Shown piece after piece: positions 1 through 7,503 of a DNA stretch of 18,928 bases. Location: assembly GCA_934725305.1 (NCBI GenBank), contig CAKVBA010000053.1, positions 1 through 18,928 on the forward strand, written 5' to 3'. The translations under genes and the position numbers were made by a program. The notes under the pieces were generated by a model. It made no database searches and was not told the origin of the DNA. It saw nothing but the letters and a program-made list of their open reading frames with translations. This stretch comes from an uncultured Parabacteroides sp. (GTDB lineage Bacteria; Bacteroidota; Bacteroidia; Bacteroidales; Tannerellaceae). How positions within the stretch are numbered: position 1 is the stretch's first letter; the number at the start of each line of letters is the position of its first letter.

Positions 1-30
1 TGCTTGAAAATTTTCCACTCCTGACAAGAT

Positions 31-74
31 AAAAAAGAGGGCAAATCAAATATTTCTCAATTTGATACACCCTC
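31..74 (-). terminator. Rho-independent terminator after the 39-residue peptide gene
   Basis: On the minus strand a hairpin (GAGGG/CCCTC outer arms at 70-74 and 37-41, ATCAAAT/ATTTGAT inner arms at 60-66 and 45-51, separated by a 3/3 internal loop) is followed directly by six T residues (36-31). It begins 6 nt after the stop codon of the small gene at 80-199, so it most likely ends that transcript. Confidence 0.75.
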
Positions 75-79
75 ATTTG

Positions 80-199
80 TTAAAGTTTTCTCATCTGCGC
101 ATTATCATACGCCAAGAATATCGTCAGAAACACAGACACTGCAAGGAGGCAAGCCATGCAAATAACCAGAAACTGACGAAAGTGCTTACTTCGATACAT
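80..199 (-). CDS. Small single-pass membrane peptide, 39 residues
   Basis: An ATG at 199 opens a 39-codon frame ending in TAA at 80-82. The product begins MYRSKHFRQ, has one hydrophobic segment of about 20 residues (10-30, LVICMACLLAVSVFLTIFLA) and ends in a short polar tail (DNAQMRKL). A basic N terminus before the segment would favour an N-in orientation. No other Met codon lies in frame upstream before a stop. The frame is followed after 6 nt by a good hairpin terminator, which argues for a real monocistronic gene rather than chance. A -7-like box (TATGTTTG) lies at 297-304 on the minus strand, but without a clear -33 partner. I do not recognise the family. Function is unknown; small inner-membrane proteins of this kind often act as modulators, but nothing here shows that. 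Confidence 0.5.
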   Translation of the reverse strand: MYRSKHFRQFLVICMACLLAVSVFLTIFLAYDNAQMRKL

Positions 200-367
200 T
201 CTTTTTATCCAATACCAGGGATATGACAGGAAAATTTCTGAAGACTATCCGATACGAATTGATATCGACGCCATCCTATCTGGGAAAAACAAAAGACAAA
301 CATATACTATATTTGGGCATATCACTAAAAACACGACAATCATTCTTGTCTATATGGGAAAAATTAA

Positions 368-403
368 AGGATTTCTCTTTGCCGTACGACACAGAGAAAT
401 CCT
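368..403 (-). terminator. Rho-independent terminator of the WYL/exonuclease/DUF262 operon
   Basis: A perfect 11-bp inverted repeat (AGGATTTCTCT at 368-378 and AGAGAAATCCT at 393-403) with a 14-nt loop is followed on the minus strand by a T-rich tract (367-355, reading TTTAATTTTTCCC). It lies 36 nt past the stop codon of the last operon gene (439) and is the natural end of that transcript. Confidence 0.8.
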
Positions 404-438
404 AATGATTTGGGTTCAATCACTGCTTGTAGCATAGA

Positions 439-945
439 CTATTTCTCAACCAACTGGATATAATATTTCCAACCATCGCATCTATCCATAGTTGATGATA
501 CAGGAACACTTGTAATCTTCATATTCAACCGCTCGGCTATTTCAAGGTATTGGTACATCGTGGTCGGTTCGACGTTCCCTCCATCGTAGCCAAGACCTTC
601 AACGAGGTGAACGATGGTTGCTGCATATTGCTGTTCCTCATTGGTTGAAGGCGTATGTCCAAACCAAACATCTCGATAGCATTTATACATTTCGCGTCCC
701 TTCTTGAAGTCACGTTTTTTCAGACCTTCAAAAGGTTTATAGGTGAGCAGGCTTAAGAACTCAGCCTTTCCATCCCTTACCACTATCCACTTGCATAACC
801 CTTCACATCGAAGTTCTGAATCGGCTTCCATTGGCTTATAGACAAAGGTTTCTTCGCCGATTTTACCGAGATACAATGCGCAGAGATATCCATTCTCCTT
901 TGCACACACATCTGCAATTCGTTGAATTATATGGTTGTGCTTCAT
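439..945 (-). CDS. Unknown 168-residue protein, last gene of the WYL operon
   Basis: Soluble protein of 168 residues beginning MKHNHIIQRIADVCAKENGY. The frame is open further upstream (to 1110), but that extension would overlap the DUF262 gene by about 160 nt. The ATG at 945 lies 4 nt after that gene's TGA, so I take it as the start. No signal peptide or membrane segment is seen, and I recognise no domain. The middle is rich in Lys, Arg and aromatic residues (YKPFEGLKKRDFKKGREMYKC, then YRDVWFG), and the end reads DGWKYYIQLVEK. It is tightly coupled to the paired DUF262 genes and sits just before the operon terminator, so it is probably an accessory component of the same system. Whether it is a partner, an inhibitor or a sensor cannot be told from sequence. 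Confidence 0.75.
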   Translation of the reverse strand: MKHNHIIQRIADVCAKENGYLCALYLGKIGEETFVYKPMEADSELRCEGLCKWIVVRDGKAEFLSLLTYKPFEGLKKRDFKKGREMYKCYRDVWFGHTPSTNEEQQYAATIVHLVEGLGYDGGNVEPTTMYQYLEIAERLNMKITSVPVSSTMDRCDGWKYYIQLVEK

Positions 946-949
946 ATTA

Positions 950-3187
950 TCAATTCTGTATCGGATTTTCATTTGACGCTTGAAAACTAACGATACATTT
1001 ATCCAATTGTGCCAGCAAATCTTCGTTAGATAGTATAGCCTTTTCATTAATGCAAAATAGACCTTTATCATTATGTTCACACAACCTAGTAGGTCCATCA
1101 TACATGTCAATCCATTCCCAGTTTTGCCATCTAAACAGATGATTCTTATAGATAAAATCGACGTAGCTTATGTTGTTAAAGAAATATTCCTTACCATCAA
1201 TCTGTAGGACTTCATACTTCGTGTCTACTCTTATCTCGCCAATAAGGCTTAGTCTGTGAATAATATTCTCCCATTTTCCTTCCCTCAGGCGCAAGGTTTT
1301 CCGCGTGTAGCTGCTAAGCCATAGACATGGGACACCACCTTGCCACTCCAACTGATATTTATCCCGATATGCTTTTATCATGTTCCAGGGTTCATCGGTT
1401 GACGAAAGCAGTTTCAAGATGTCATGATAAGGTCCTGACTCTTCCTTACTGATAGCCTGATTGACGCCATTGCCGAGTAGCAGTTTGTCCACTGAACAAG
1501 CGTAGTGCGCATTTAGAAGTACAGATTTCCAATTATCTGCCTTGGTTCCAAACAAGAATTTCCTCTTTAACTGCTCATCCCAATCATGGCAATAGGATAA
1601 TATAGTCTGGTTAGCTAAAGGCCAATGGGTTTCTTTAAGTCCTTGCTCCGTGAATAACAGTTGGCACTGCTTGAACTTCTCTGTAAAATCGTCCCAAGAT
1701 GTCTTCCCTTCTTCGTCTTTGAATAAGAAGCGAATGGAACCCTTGAAGAAAGCGTAGCCTTCAGCTTCTATTATTTGAACAACGAGACCATGTCTTTTGA
1801 TGACTTGAGCCTTATCAACTTCCTCCTTATATTGTTCGTTGTCGAAATATTTTGCATTGTCAATCATCCACTGCGCTAAGGTAGCGGTTTGGTCTTGCAT
1901 GGCATTATTGATTTTTTGCAACAATTGGCAGAAACGTATATAGTTATCTGAGGAGTTACGTACATAGTTTTCAGCCATATTCCAACAAAAACGTACCCAA
2001 TGCTCTTTGTCTGGACGATTGCAGCCAATCAAATAACCTTGAATTACTGTCAATGCGTTGTAGGTGTCAAGTTCTTTAATTTGCTCGTTCCATGTAGATT
2101 GGGTTGAATCCTTCCAACCGTTGAAACTTAAGCCCAACAATGCCTGAGCCATATTTGTGAGTGCTTCTCCATTTGTATAAGTGACAGCTGTCTTAATGGA
2201 TTGGAAATCTACAAAGCTATCATCGTTGAGCTCAATGCAGAGTCCATCCATCAATTTATCCGTCTCATCTTTATCTTCTGTCGTTTTATATATTTGATAC
2301 GCACCAGCAATGAAACGGCAGATGAACTGAGCAAAATGTTTATCAGTCTTAACACTGTAGGCTTGCCAAAATAGGTTTGTCCAGGCTCTGTCAATATGGA
2401 AACTCCATGCGTCTTTGAAAGAATAGCCATGTGCAGACTTGTCCTCAGCCCTCTCGCACACTGGAAACAGCAAGGCTTTAAACGGGTCGCCATCCAAAAG
2501 TTCCTCTATTGATGCCTTTATGTTCTCAAATGGAGTAAGCGGTTTGCCTCGTGAGTTCATCTTGAGATAAAGATTTTCATTCAGATTATAGGCATCCATG
2601 TCGTAAAGAAAAAACTTAATGCTCTCCAAGTTTGGATATTGGCTGTGTTGGTCAGAAACCTTGCAATGGATGGCGTCAAGCATATTGAGGCAGGCGGACA
2701 CAGTGGGGTCGTACTGCCAATAATCCATAAACCAGTTGCTGTTTTTCAAATTGTACGAGATGTCATCTGTGTGGGTGCCAGGTCTCTCTACAATAGTCCA
2801 CGACTCATTCACAATGGCGTGGAAGAAATCTCGGGCCGCACGGCGAGTGTCATAGGTAAAACGGGTCAATAGGTCTTTCTCTGTCTCGCTTTTCAGATTG
2901 TCGTTTGCCGCAAGGAGCACCTTGTGTTTGTATAGCAGGAGCAGGAATAATGTAGTGAGACGTTGTTGCCCATCTATCGGAATAAAACATTTTTCCTCCT
3001 CGTGACGAGTGCCAAATATGAAGTCAAGACTTTTGACCTTGGCAGTAAAGAGGTCTTCGAGGAACGCCTCTCTTACAGTTGATGCCTTGGCATCCTTGCG
3101 CCCTTGAGCGTAGTCACGTTGCAGTTTGGGGATTACTATCCCGCCTTCGTAAGCGTCAAGCAGGGTAATCAGATTTTTCTGTTCCAT
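950..3187 (-). CDS. DUF262 (GmrS-like/ParB-fold NTPase) protein without visible HNH motif
   Basis: Large protein of about 745 residues. The N-terminal DUF262 domain shows IPKLQRDYAQGR, then DGQQRLTT (about residues 72-79 from this start) and the downstream family signature NSRGKPLTPFENIKA (about 211-225). In GmrSD and BrxU-type restriction systems DUF262 is the NTP-binding, ParB-like part that controls a DUF1524 HNH nuclease. Here the long C-terminal part ends in ILSNEDLLAQLDKCIVSF. I see neither the (I/V)EHI.P motif nor the N..F..KR region of DUF1524, so this subunit may not cut DNA. Three starts are possible: 3226, 3211 and 3187. I chose 3187 (MEQKNLITLLDAY) because it avoids overlap with the upstream gene (stop at 3201) and matches where DUF262 domains usually begin. 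The pairing with a second DUF262 protein suggests a two-subunit complex. Confidence 0.85.
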   Translation of the reverse strand: MEQKNLITLLDAYEGGIVIPKLQRDYAQGRKDAKASTVREAFLEDLFTAKVKSLDFIFGTRHEEEKCFIPIDGQQRLTTLFLLLLYKHKVLLAANDNLKSETEKDLLTRFTYDTRRAARDFFHAIVNESWTIVERPGTHTDDISYNLKNSNWFMDYWQYDPTVSACLNMLDAIHCKVSDQHSQYPNLESIKFFLYDMDAYNLNENLYLKMNSRGKPLTPFENIKASIEELLDGDPFKALLFPVCERAEDKSAHGYSFKDAWSFHIDRAWTNLFWQAYSVKTDKHFAQFICRFIAGAYQIYKTTEDKDETDKLMDGLCIELNDDSFVDFQSIKTAVTYTNGEALTNMAQALLGLSFNGWKDSTQSTWNEQIKELDTYNALTVIQGYLIGCNRPDKEHWVRFCWNMAENYVRNSSDNYIRFCQLLQKINNAMQDQTATLAQWMIDNAKYFDNEQYKEEVDKAQVIKRHGLVVQIIEAEGYAFFKGSIRFLFKDEEGKTSWDDFTEKFKQCQLLFTEQGLKETHWPLANQTILSYCHDWDEQLKRKFLFGTKADNWKSVLLNAHYACSVDKLLLGNGVNQAISKEESGPYHDILKLLSSTDEPWNMIKAYRDKYQLEWQGGVPCLWLSSYTRKTLRLREGKWENIIHRLSLIGEIRVDTKYEVLQIDGKEYFFNNISYVDFIYKNHLFRWQNWEWIDMYDGPTRLCEHNDKGLFCINEKAILSNEDLLAQLDKCIVSFQASNENPIQN

Positions 3188-3200
3188 ACCATTGTTATTG

Positions 3201-5099
3201 CTATTGCCCATTCGTAAAATATTCATTTAGTATGTCGCAAAGTCTTTTCATATATTCCATGCGGTCTTCTTTACTCCAGAAGTTGATTTTGTCTTTATCT
3301 AACTTCTCCGTGTAACCCTTTGTAAATACCATAAATGTGCATGGCGGGACGAATGAGCCTTGACCTTGAAACTTAATGATACTGTTGCGCTTGTCGCAGA
3401 ACGGCCTATTGCCGATGCTCTTGTTGTCGTGTTCATTAAGGAGCGTGAGGTTGGGGAGGGTCATAATAGACGTTTCGTCTACTGCAATGTAGTCATCTAA
3501 CTTTTGCCATAGTTCCTCACTGATGGATTTGATGGCGCTTGAGGCGTCTTTTAGATGTGGAAACTCCCTTTTATTGCTAAGTATGTCTCTGAAAAAATTG
3601 CCATTAGGCAATGCCTCCTGTGCCAGTTGGGTCTCACCCAAAGGTTCGGTGTATATTGCATTGTTGGGCGAGATATGCTCTACATTCCATCCACATTTGT
3701 GATAGCTTGCAAACGAGAACTTCACCTTAGAGGCTTGTTTGTCTTTTCGCTTTTTATCGTCTCCATAAGTGTCACTTTGAGTTTCGAGGTCTGTTTGTGC
3801 GCTTTGAAGATTTAGGGTGGCGATGTTTACCATCAAGAGAACATCAGTAATTCTCTTCCTTTCTTCATCATATCGCAGCTCGCTCAGAGACTCACGAAGT
3901 CTTTCAAGAGGCATTATGTCGGTATAATCATCGTCAGGCTCCTGCAAATTACAGACTGACAAGCATTTTCTTTTGAGGTATTCCCGAAATTGGCTCTTGT
4001 TGATACTTTCATTATATATTTTGAAAATGTCCTCCAACTCGCAACCGCCAGATGCTCGTAAGAAGCCAATAAGGTTATACGTTTCGGTATCTGCAAACCA
4101 GCCTTCAAGAATATGAAAATACTTTTGGACTATTTCCCATATAGTCCCTGCATCTTCCATATTCTCCATGGCATACTCAAAATAATTATAAGTTTTGTAA
4201 GCACCAGACTTCTCAAAATTCCTGAATTTTTCTGTATCCTTCACGTTGCCGCAACCATGTGTTTGGTAGATCAAGTCAAACAGAAGACTGATACAAGATG
4301 AACGTTCAGGTTCTGATGTCAGGAAATACCAAAAGTCGGGTTCTCGCAACCGACGCTCAATTTGGTCAAATTCTTCGGCAATCAGGCTTTGAGAGATTTC
4401 TTTCTCATTGCTTGCATCACCCACTTTCTTCAAGAATAATGCTTTCACCAATTCGGCAGAAGTGAGTGAGATTTTGCCAGAGTTAAGGTTGCGAAACATT
4501 TGGTATTCCCGTTGTTTCCCATCTGTGTCGTCGGTTGCAGCAGCAACATCAATGTCATACCAAATAAACTTGGTCATTCGAAATAGTTTAAGTTTGTCTT
4601 TTTTGTCTTTGAATGTTGCTTGACTGCTATCAGACAATAGGTGTTTTACAACCTGGAAGTTTGTATAAAGGTAATACAATTCCATAGTGTCGTATTCGGA
4701 ACTTTGTGCTACAACGTCTTCCCATTTAGGATAACTAGAGATATCTTTGAGTTGCGCCACGTAGTCTCCGCGTTCGTATTTCATTTGGAAGAAATCTTGT
4801 TCGCTACAACACTTCAATATGAGCATGATGGTGGTCAGACGTTGCTGACCATCTATCACGCGCCATTGGCCTTGGCTGTCTTGTCTTACAACCAAAGGTT
4901 GCAGGCAATAGAATTCCCCATCTTTTAGAGGATCAAAGTTTTTTATATCGGATATCAATTGTTCTACTTCTGTGGTAGTCCAACGATATCCACGCTGATA
5001 GCTTGGAATGTAGAAACGCTTGCCCTTTAAGTCTTCTATACTCATAAGGCCTACAGTATGTTCTTGTGTATTCACAATTTGTTCCTGTGTATTTATCAT
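3201..5099 (-). CDS. DUF262-DUF1524 nuclease, GmrSD/BrxU-like
   Basis: Protein of 632 residues with both halves of a GmrSD-type modification-dependent restriction enzyme. The N-terminal DUF262 part shows IPSYQRGYRW (31-40) and DGQQRLTT (83-90), with RNLNSGKISLTSAELVKA (about 203-220) as the later family motif. The C-terminal DUF1524 part carries the HNH-type motif WNVEHISP (471-478, candidate catalytic His475), followed by LPNLTLLNEHDNKSIGNRPF (548-567) and CDKR. Characterised relatives (GmrSD, BrxU, SspE) bind NTP through DUF262 and cleave modified or foreign DNA through DUF1524. The ATG overlaps the stop of the upstream exonuclease gene by 4 nt (ATGA), so translation is coupled. No DNA methyltransferase is encoded nearby, as expected for a type IV-like enzyme that recognises modified DNA; the target here is unknown. 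Confidence 0.9.
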   Translation of the reverse strand: MINTQEQIVNTQEHTVGLMSIEDLKGKRFYIPSYQRGYRWTTTEVEQLISDIKNFDPLKDGEFYCLQPLVVRQDSQGQWRVIDGQQRLTTIMLILKCCSEQDFFQMKYERGDYVAQLKDISSYPKWEDVVAQSSEYDTMELYYLYTNFQVVKHLLSDSSQATFKDKKDKLKLFRMTKFIWYDIDVAAATDDTDGKQREYQMFRNLNSGKISLTSAELVKALFLKKVGDASNEKEISQSLIAEEFDQIERRLREPDFWYFLTSEPERSSCISLLFDLIYQTHGCGNVKDTEKFRNFEKSGAYKTYNYFEYAMENMEDAGTIWEIVQKYFHILEGWFADTETYNLIGFLRASGGCELEDIFKIYNESINKSQFREYLKRKCLSVCNLQEPDDDYTDIMPLERLRESLSELRYDEERKRITDVLLMVNIATLNLQSAQTDLETQSDTYGDDKKRKDKQASKVKFSFASYHKCGWNVEHISPNNAIYTEPLGETQLAQEALPNGNFFRDILSNKREFPHLKDASSAIKSISEELWQKLDDYIAVDETSIMTLPNLTLLNEHDNKSIGNRPFCDKRNSIIKFQGQGSFVPPCTFMVFTKGYTEKLDKDKINFWSKEDRMEYMKRLCDILNEYFTNGQ

Positions 5100-5614
5100 T
5101 GTTTCAGGTCTTGAATTTCTCTAAGATATAGTCTGGCGCACATCTCAGCATCGTCACCTGCACGATGGTGAATGCCTTCTGGAATACCGAGTTGCTTACA
5201 TAGGTATTCGAGGGCGTTGCAGCCGAAGTCATAGATTCGACGAGCCGTTTGCAATGAACATTCCCATTTGAGTTCAGGCAGACGCAAATGATATAAATCC
5301 GCAGAATGTTCTAAGCAACTGCGGTCAAAGCCAGCATTATGGGCCACAAAGGTGTCGAACTCATCAAGATAGAGGCGTTCAATCTCCTCCCACACTTGTG
5401 GAAAGTCGGGAGCATTTTCAGTGTCCTCTGGCTGTATGCCATGACATTGCATGTTCCAGTAACTATACAAGTTATCCTCTGGACGAACGAGCCAAGATTT
5501 TGTTTCTTGCACAGTGCCGTCCTTTACCACACAAATTCCAACTTCGCAAACCGATGCGCGTTTACCCGTAGCGGTTTCAAAGTCTATTGCGATGAAATTC
5601 AGTCCTTTTTTCAT
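5096..5614 (-). CDS. DEDDh-family 3'-5' exonuclease (DnaQ-like)
   Basis: A 172-residue stand-alone exonuclease with the complete DEDDh set: Exo I motif IDFET (Asp11, Glu13), Exo II motif AHNAGFD (Asp97) and Exo III-epsilon motif HRAGDDAEM (His150, Asp155). These residues bind two divalent metal ions and remove nucleotides from 3' ends of DNA or RNA. The length matches a bare catalytic domain without polymerase or helicase fusion. The gene lies 2 nt after the acidic-protein gene and overlaps the DUF1524 nuclease gene by 4 nt, so it is part of the same operon. In this setting it may process ends made by the DUF262/DUF1524 nuclease. A housekeeping DNA polymerase III epsilon subunit is less likely because of the operon and its size. 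Confidence 0.9.
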   Translation of the reverse strand: MKKGLNFIAIDFETATGKRASVCEVGICVVKDGTVQETKSWLVRPEDNLYSYWNMQCHGIQPEDTENAPDFPQVWEEIERLYLDEFDTFVAHNAGFDRSCLEHSADLYHLRLPELKWECSLQTARRIYDFGCNALEYLCKQLGIPEGIHHRAGDDAEMCARLYLREIQDLKQ

Positions 5615-5616
5615 AG

Positions 5617-6168
5617 TCAGTCCTCTCCATAGAAACCATCAACACTAAATTCGTCATCATCATAATCGTCATCATGACGATTCGGGAACATCATGTCCAT
5701 TTCAGCTTCGGGGGCGTAGAAGTCGTATTCTGCCGACACTTGCTTCACTAGTTTCTCGAAAAGGTTTATACGTTCTTCTGTATAATGCGGGATATACCCT
5801 TCTTGATTCATGAGTGCCATCTCAGAAAGGAAAGACATATCTTCTTCCATCTCAGCAACTTCCTCTTGAATGGCATCAATATCGTCAACGTCTGGATGGC
5901 TATCCACCAGTTCTTGAAGGCGATGGATATAGCCCTCCAATTGTGGATGTGTTTTCACGCCACCCTCATAGATACCAAATTCGATACGGATATCTCTCAA
6001 CAAGTCCTTTAAGCGTTTCTGATTTTTTTCGTCATTTTCATTGTTGGGGACAAAAGACACGCTAAAATCAAGGGCCTCCTTATACATATTGATAGCCTTA
6101 GATGCTCTCGGGGTTGTATTTGCGATGTTGCACAATGCGTTGATATGCTTCTGAATATCACTTGCCAT
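5617..6168 (-). CDS. Unknown acidic helical protein, 183 residues
   Basis: Soluble protein with no recognised domain. It is predicted mainly alpha-helical from its long runs of charged and leucine-rich residues (for example IDAIQEEVAEMEEDMSFLSE in the middle). It ends in a very acidic tail (HDDDYDDDEFSVDGFYGED), reminiscent of DNA-mimic or protein-binding tails. The start codon lies inside the end of the WYL gene (11-nt overlap) and the exonuclease gene follows after 2 nt, so it is translationally coupled to both. The position between regulator and exonuclease suggests it could be a partner of either. I have no family name for it. Confidence 0.75.
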   Translation of the reverse strand: MASDIQKHINALCNIANTTPRASKAINMYKEALDFSVSFVPNNENDEKNQKRLKDLLRDIRIEFGIYEGGVKTHPQLEGYIHRLQELVDSHPDVDDIDAIQEEVAEMEEDMSFLSEMALMNQEGYIPHYTEERINLFEKLVKQVSAEYDFYAPEAEMDMMFPNRHDDDYDDDEFSVDGFYGED

Positions 6169-7093
6169 AGCTGTTATTTATAGATTTATAGATATGCATT
6201 AAGTTTTTTGCGATGTTCCGCATTTGCTTTCTTACAGATTCTGGTTCCACGACCTCTATCTGATCCACCTGCATAAGTAGGGCTTGTAGAAACTCGTAGT
6301 TGGGCCGCACATCGTAGGAAAAAGTCGTTGATTCATCATCTCGGGCAATTTCTTTTTGGGAAGGATGGATGGGCAGTGTGGCCAGATATTTACGGGCATA
6401 GCCATATACTTTGACGACAACATGCTCTATTGGCTGGCGTCGATCGGCAATGACACCAACGCAACCTTCAAAGTAATCTTTGATGTCAAAATCGTCTGGC
6501 ATCTTAAACGTCTTTTCCATTACCTCTATCTCCTGTATGCGGTCAAGGCCGTATATGCGTACATCGTCGTAATAAGGAGAACGGCCTACGAGATACCACC
6601 GGCGATTATAGACTTTCATCGCATAAGGTTCTACCTCAAAGGTTGAAGCATAGTCCTTGCCAAAGCCTTGGTGGGTTATCTTCAGAACTCTGTCAAAGCG
6701 CATGGCCTCCAGAATACGTGTGAGGAACCGGCTACCCGACGGCATTTCCTCGAACTGAATGCGATGTTCCAGTGAACGGTCAGCCTGCAACTGGTTGAAA
6801 GTGGCATAGCTGTCCACCAACCATGAGCGCAAGCCATCGTCTTCCAAATCTTCTGGGTTGTCGATGTAATACTTATAGCCGTTCTTGGCATCGCACTCAA
6901 TATAGACATTGAATACGTCCACAATGGCTTTCTTGTGGTTCATGAATGTCCGCCACGGCAGGTCATCGCCATAGCCGAGGTGGCTGCGCTTCCAGCATTC
7001 ATTGATTTCCTGGAATGTTATGCGTCCGTGGCTCCGTATGGTGTCTATAAGCCATACATAGCGGCCGAACAGGTCTGCGTTTCGTGCTCCCAT
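6158..7093 (-). CDS. WYL-domain transcription regulator, BrxR/CapW-like
   Basis: Protein of 311 residues with the three-part layout of WYL regulators. An N-terminal winged helix-turn-helix spans about 8-80 (ITFQEINECWKRSHLGYGD, then TFMNHKKAIVDVF). A WYL domain spans about 135-190, with the defining RRWYLVGRS at 164-172 and IYGLDRI at 180-186. A WCX dimerisation region covers about 222-303. BrxR, CapW and DriD of this family bind inverted repeats as dimers and sense a ligand (often single-stranded DNA or nucleotides) through WYL. It is the first gene of the nuclease operon. Its own promoter carries the 17-bp palindrome shared by all four units of the locus, so autoregulation plus regulon control is the natural reading. 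The ATG at 7093 lies 25 nt from the TAACTTTG box. Confidence 0.92.
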   Translation of the reverse strand: MGARNADLFGRYVWLIDTIRSHGRITFQEINECWKRSHLGYGDDLPWRTFMNHKKAIVDVFNVYIECDAKNGYKYYIDNPEDLEDDGLRSWLVDSYATFNQLQADRSLEHRIQFEEMPSGSRFLTRILEAMRFDRVLKITHQGFGKDYASTFEVEPYAMKVYNRRWYLVGRSPYYDDVRIYGLDRIQEIEVMEKTFKMPDDFDIKDYFEGCVGVIADRRQPIEHVVVKVYGYARKYLATLPIHPSQKEIARDDESTTFSYDVRPNYEFLQALLMQVDQIEVVEPESVRKQMRNIAKNLMHIYKSINNSYGK

Positions 7094-7118
7094 ATCTAAT
7101 GCTTTGATCTTTTGACTA

Positions 7119-7153
7119 CAAAGTTACCAATCATCTATGAAAAATTGCGGCAT
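7119..7153 (-). promoter_or_regulatory. Promoter and operator of the WYL operon
   Basis: On the minus strand the 17-mer ATGCCGCAATTTTTCAT (7153-7137) is followed after 10 nt by the Bacteroides -7 box TAACTTTG (7126-7119). The left half (ATGCCG) fits the consensus of the three other sites. The right half keeps only CAT of GGCAT, so this is the weakest palindrome of the four. No TTTG is seen at the -33 position, which the operator covers. Confidence 0.65.
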
Positions 7154-7172
7154 AGCGGTGCGATTTCTGCGT

Positions 7173-7307
7173 TTAATTGCCATTATTTGAGGTTTTTTCT
7201 CCATTTTGAGATGTGAATGCAGCAATAATCACTCCTTTAGGAGTGTCAGGTCTGCCATCAACGTGAAGCATCTGCTCCACTTGCTGTCGGAATGTTGTTA
7301 TGCTCAT
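7173..7307 (-). CDS. Possible small 44-residue protein ending unit 2
   Basis: A second frame overlaps the tail of the preceding gene by 50 nt. The ATG at 7307 opens MSITTFRQQVEQMLHVDGRP and closes at a TAA (7173-7175) after 44 residues; the later part includes DTPKGVIIAAFTSQNGEK. The composition looks more protein-like than the out-of-frame tail of the upstream gene (PTASGADASR). Either it is a real small overlapping gene, or the upstream gene has suffered a frameshift and this is its former C terminus. No family is recognised. Confidence 0.35.
   Translation of the reverse strand: MSITTFRQQVEQMLHVDGRPDTPKGVIIAAFTSQNGEKTSNNGN
7230..7245 (-). other. Short hairpin between units 2 and 1
   Basis: CACTCC-TTTA-GGAGTG forms a 6-bp stem with a 4-nt loop, 13 nt past the stop of the gene at 7258. 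There is no T tract on the minus strand, so it is a weak terminator at best. It also falls inside the possible 44-residue frame. Confidence 0.3.
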
Positions 7308-7503
7308 ATTTCATTTGCTTGATTACTTTGTTCCATCGATTAAAAGTGGCTTCTGGTTCTTCATAGAAGTAGTCCGTATGACCATTAAGTATTTCAATGA
7401 GTTGGCAGAACCGTAAATGTTTACCATTCCCATGAAGGTATTCCTTCAGCAGGTGCAACACTCTCATGTTGTCCTCCTGGCGTTTCTTGTCGAAATCATT
7501 CAT
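7258..7503 (-). CDS. Small unknown protein, 81 residues
   Basis: Begins MNDFDKKRQEDNMRVLHLL, with a core LRFCQLIEILNGHTDYFYEE followed by PEATFNRWNKVIKQ. A layout of the type RxxQLIxxLxxxxDxFYxEP is common in short Bacteroidetes accessory and phage-related proteins of unknown function, so the family assignment stops there. It overlaps the upstream gene by 8 nt (ATGAATGA), indicating translational coupling in unit 2. A later Met (MRVLHLL) is a possible alternative start. The last residues (NNIPTASGADASR) look unlike the rest, and a competing frame begins within this gene; see the 44-residue entry. Confidence 0.65.
   Translation of the reverse strand: MNDFDKKRQEDNMRVLHLLKEYLHGNGKHLRFCQLIEILNGHTDYFYEEPEATFNRWNKVIKQMKYEHNNIPTASGADASR

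Noticed and set aside
223..405. 60-codon plus-strand frame
   Set aside because: It runs through the terminator hairpin at 368-403 and has no protein character or context.
439..1110. Longer 223-residue version of the last operon gene
   Set aside because: The extra N terminus overlaps the DUF262 gene by about 160 nt; the ATG at 945 sits right after that gene's stop.
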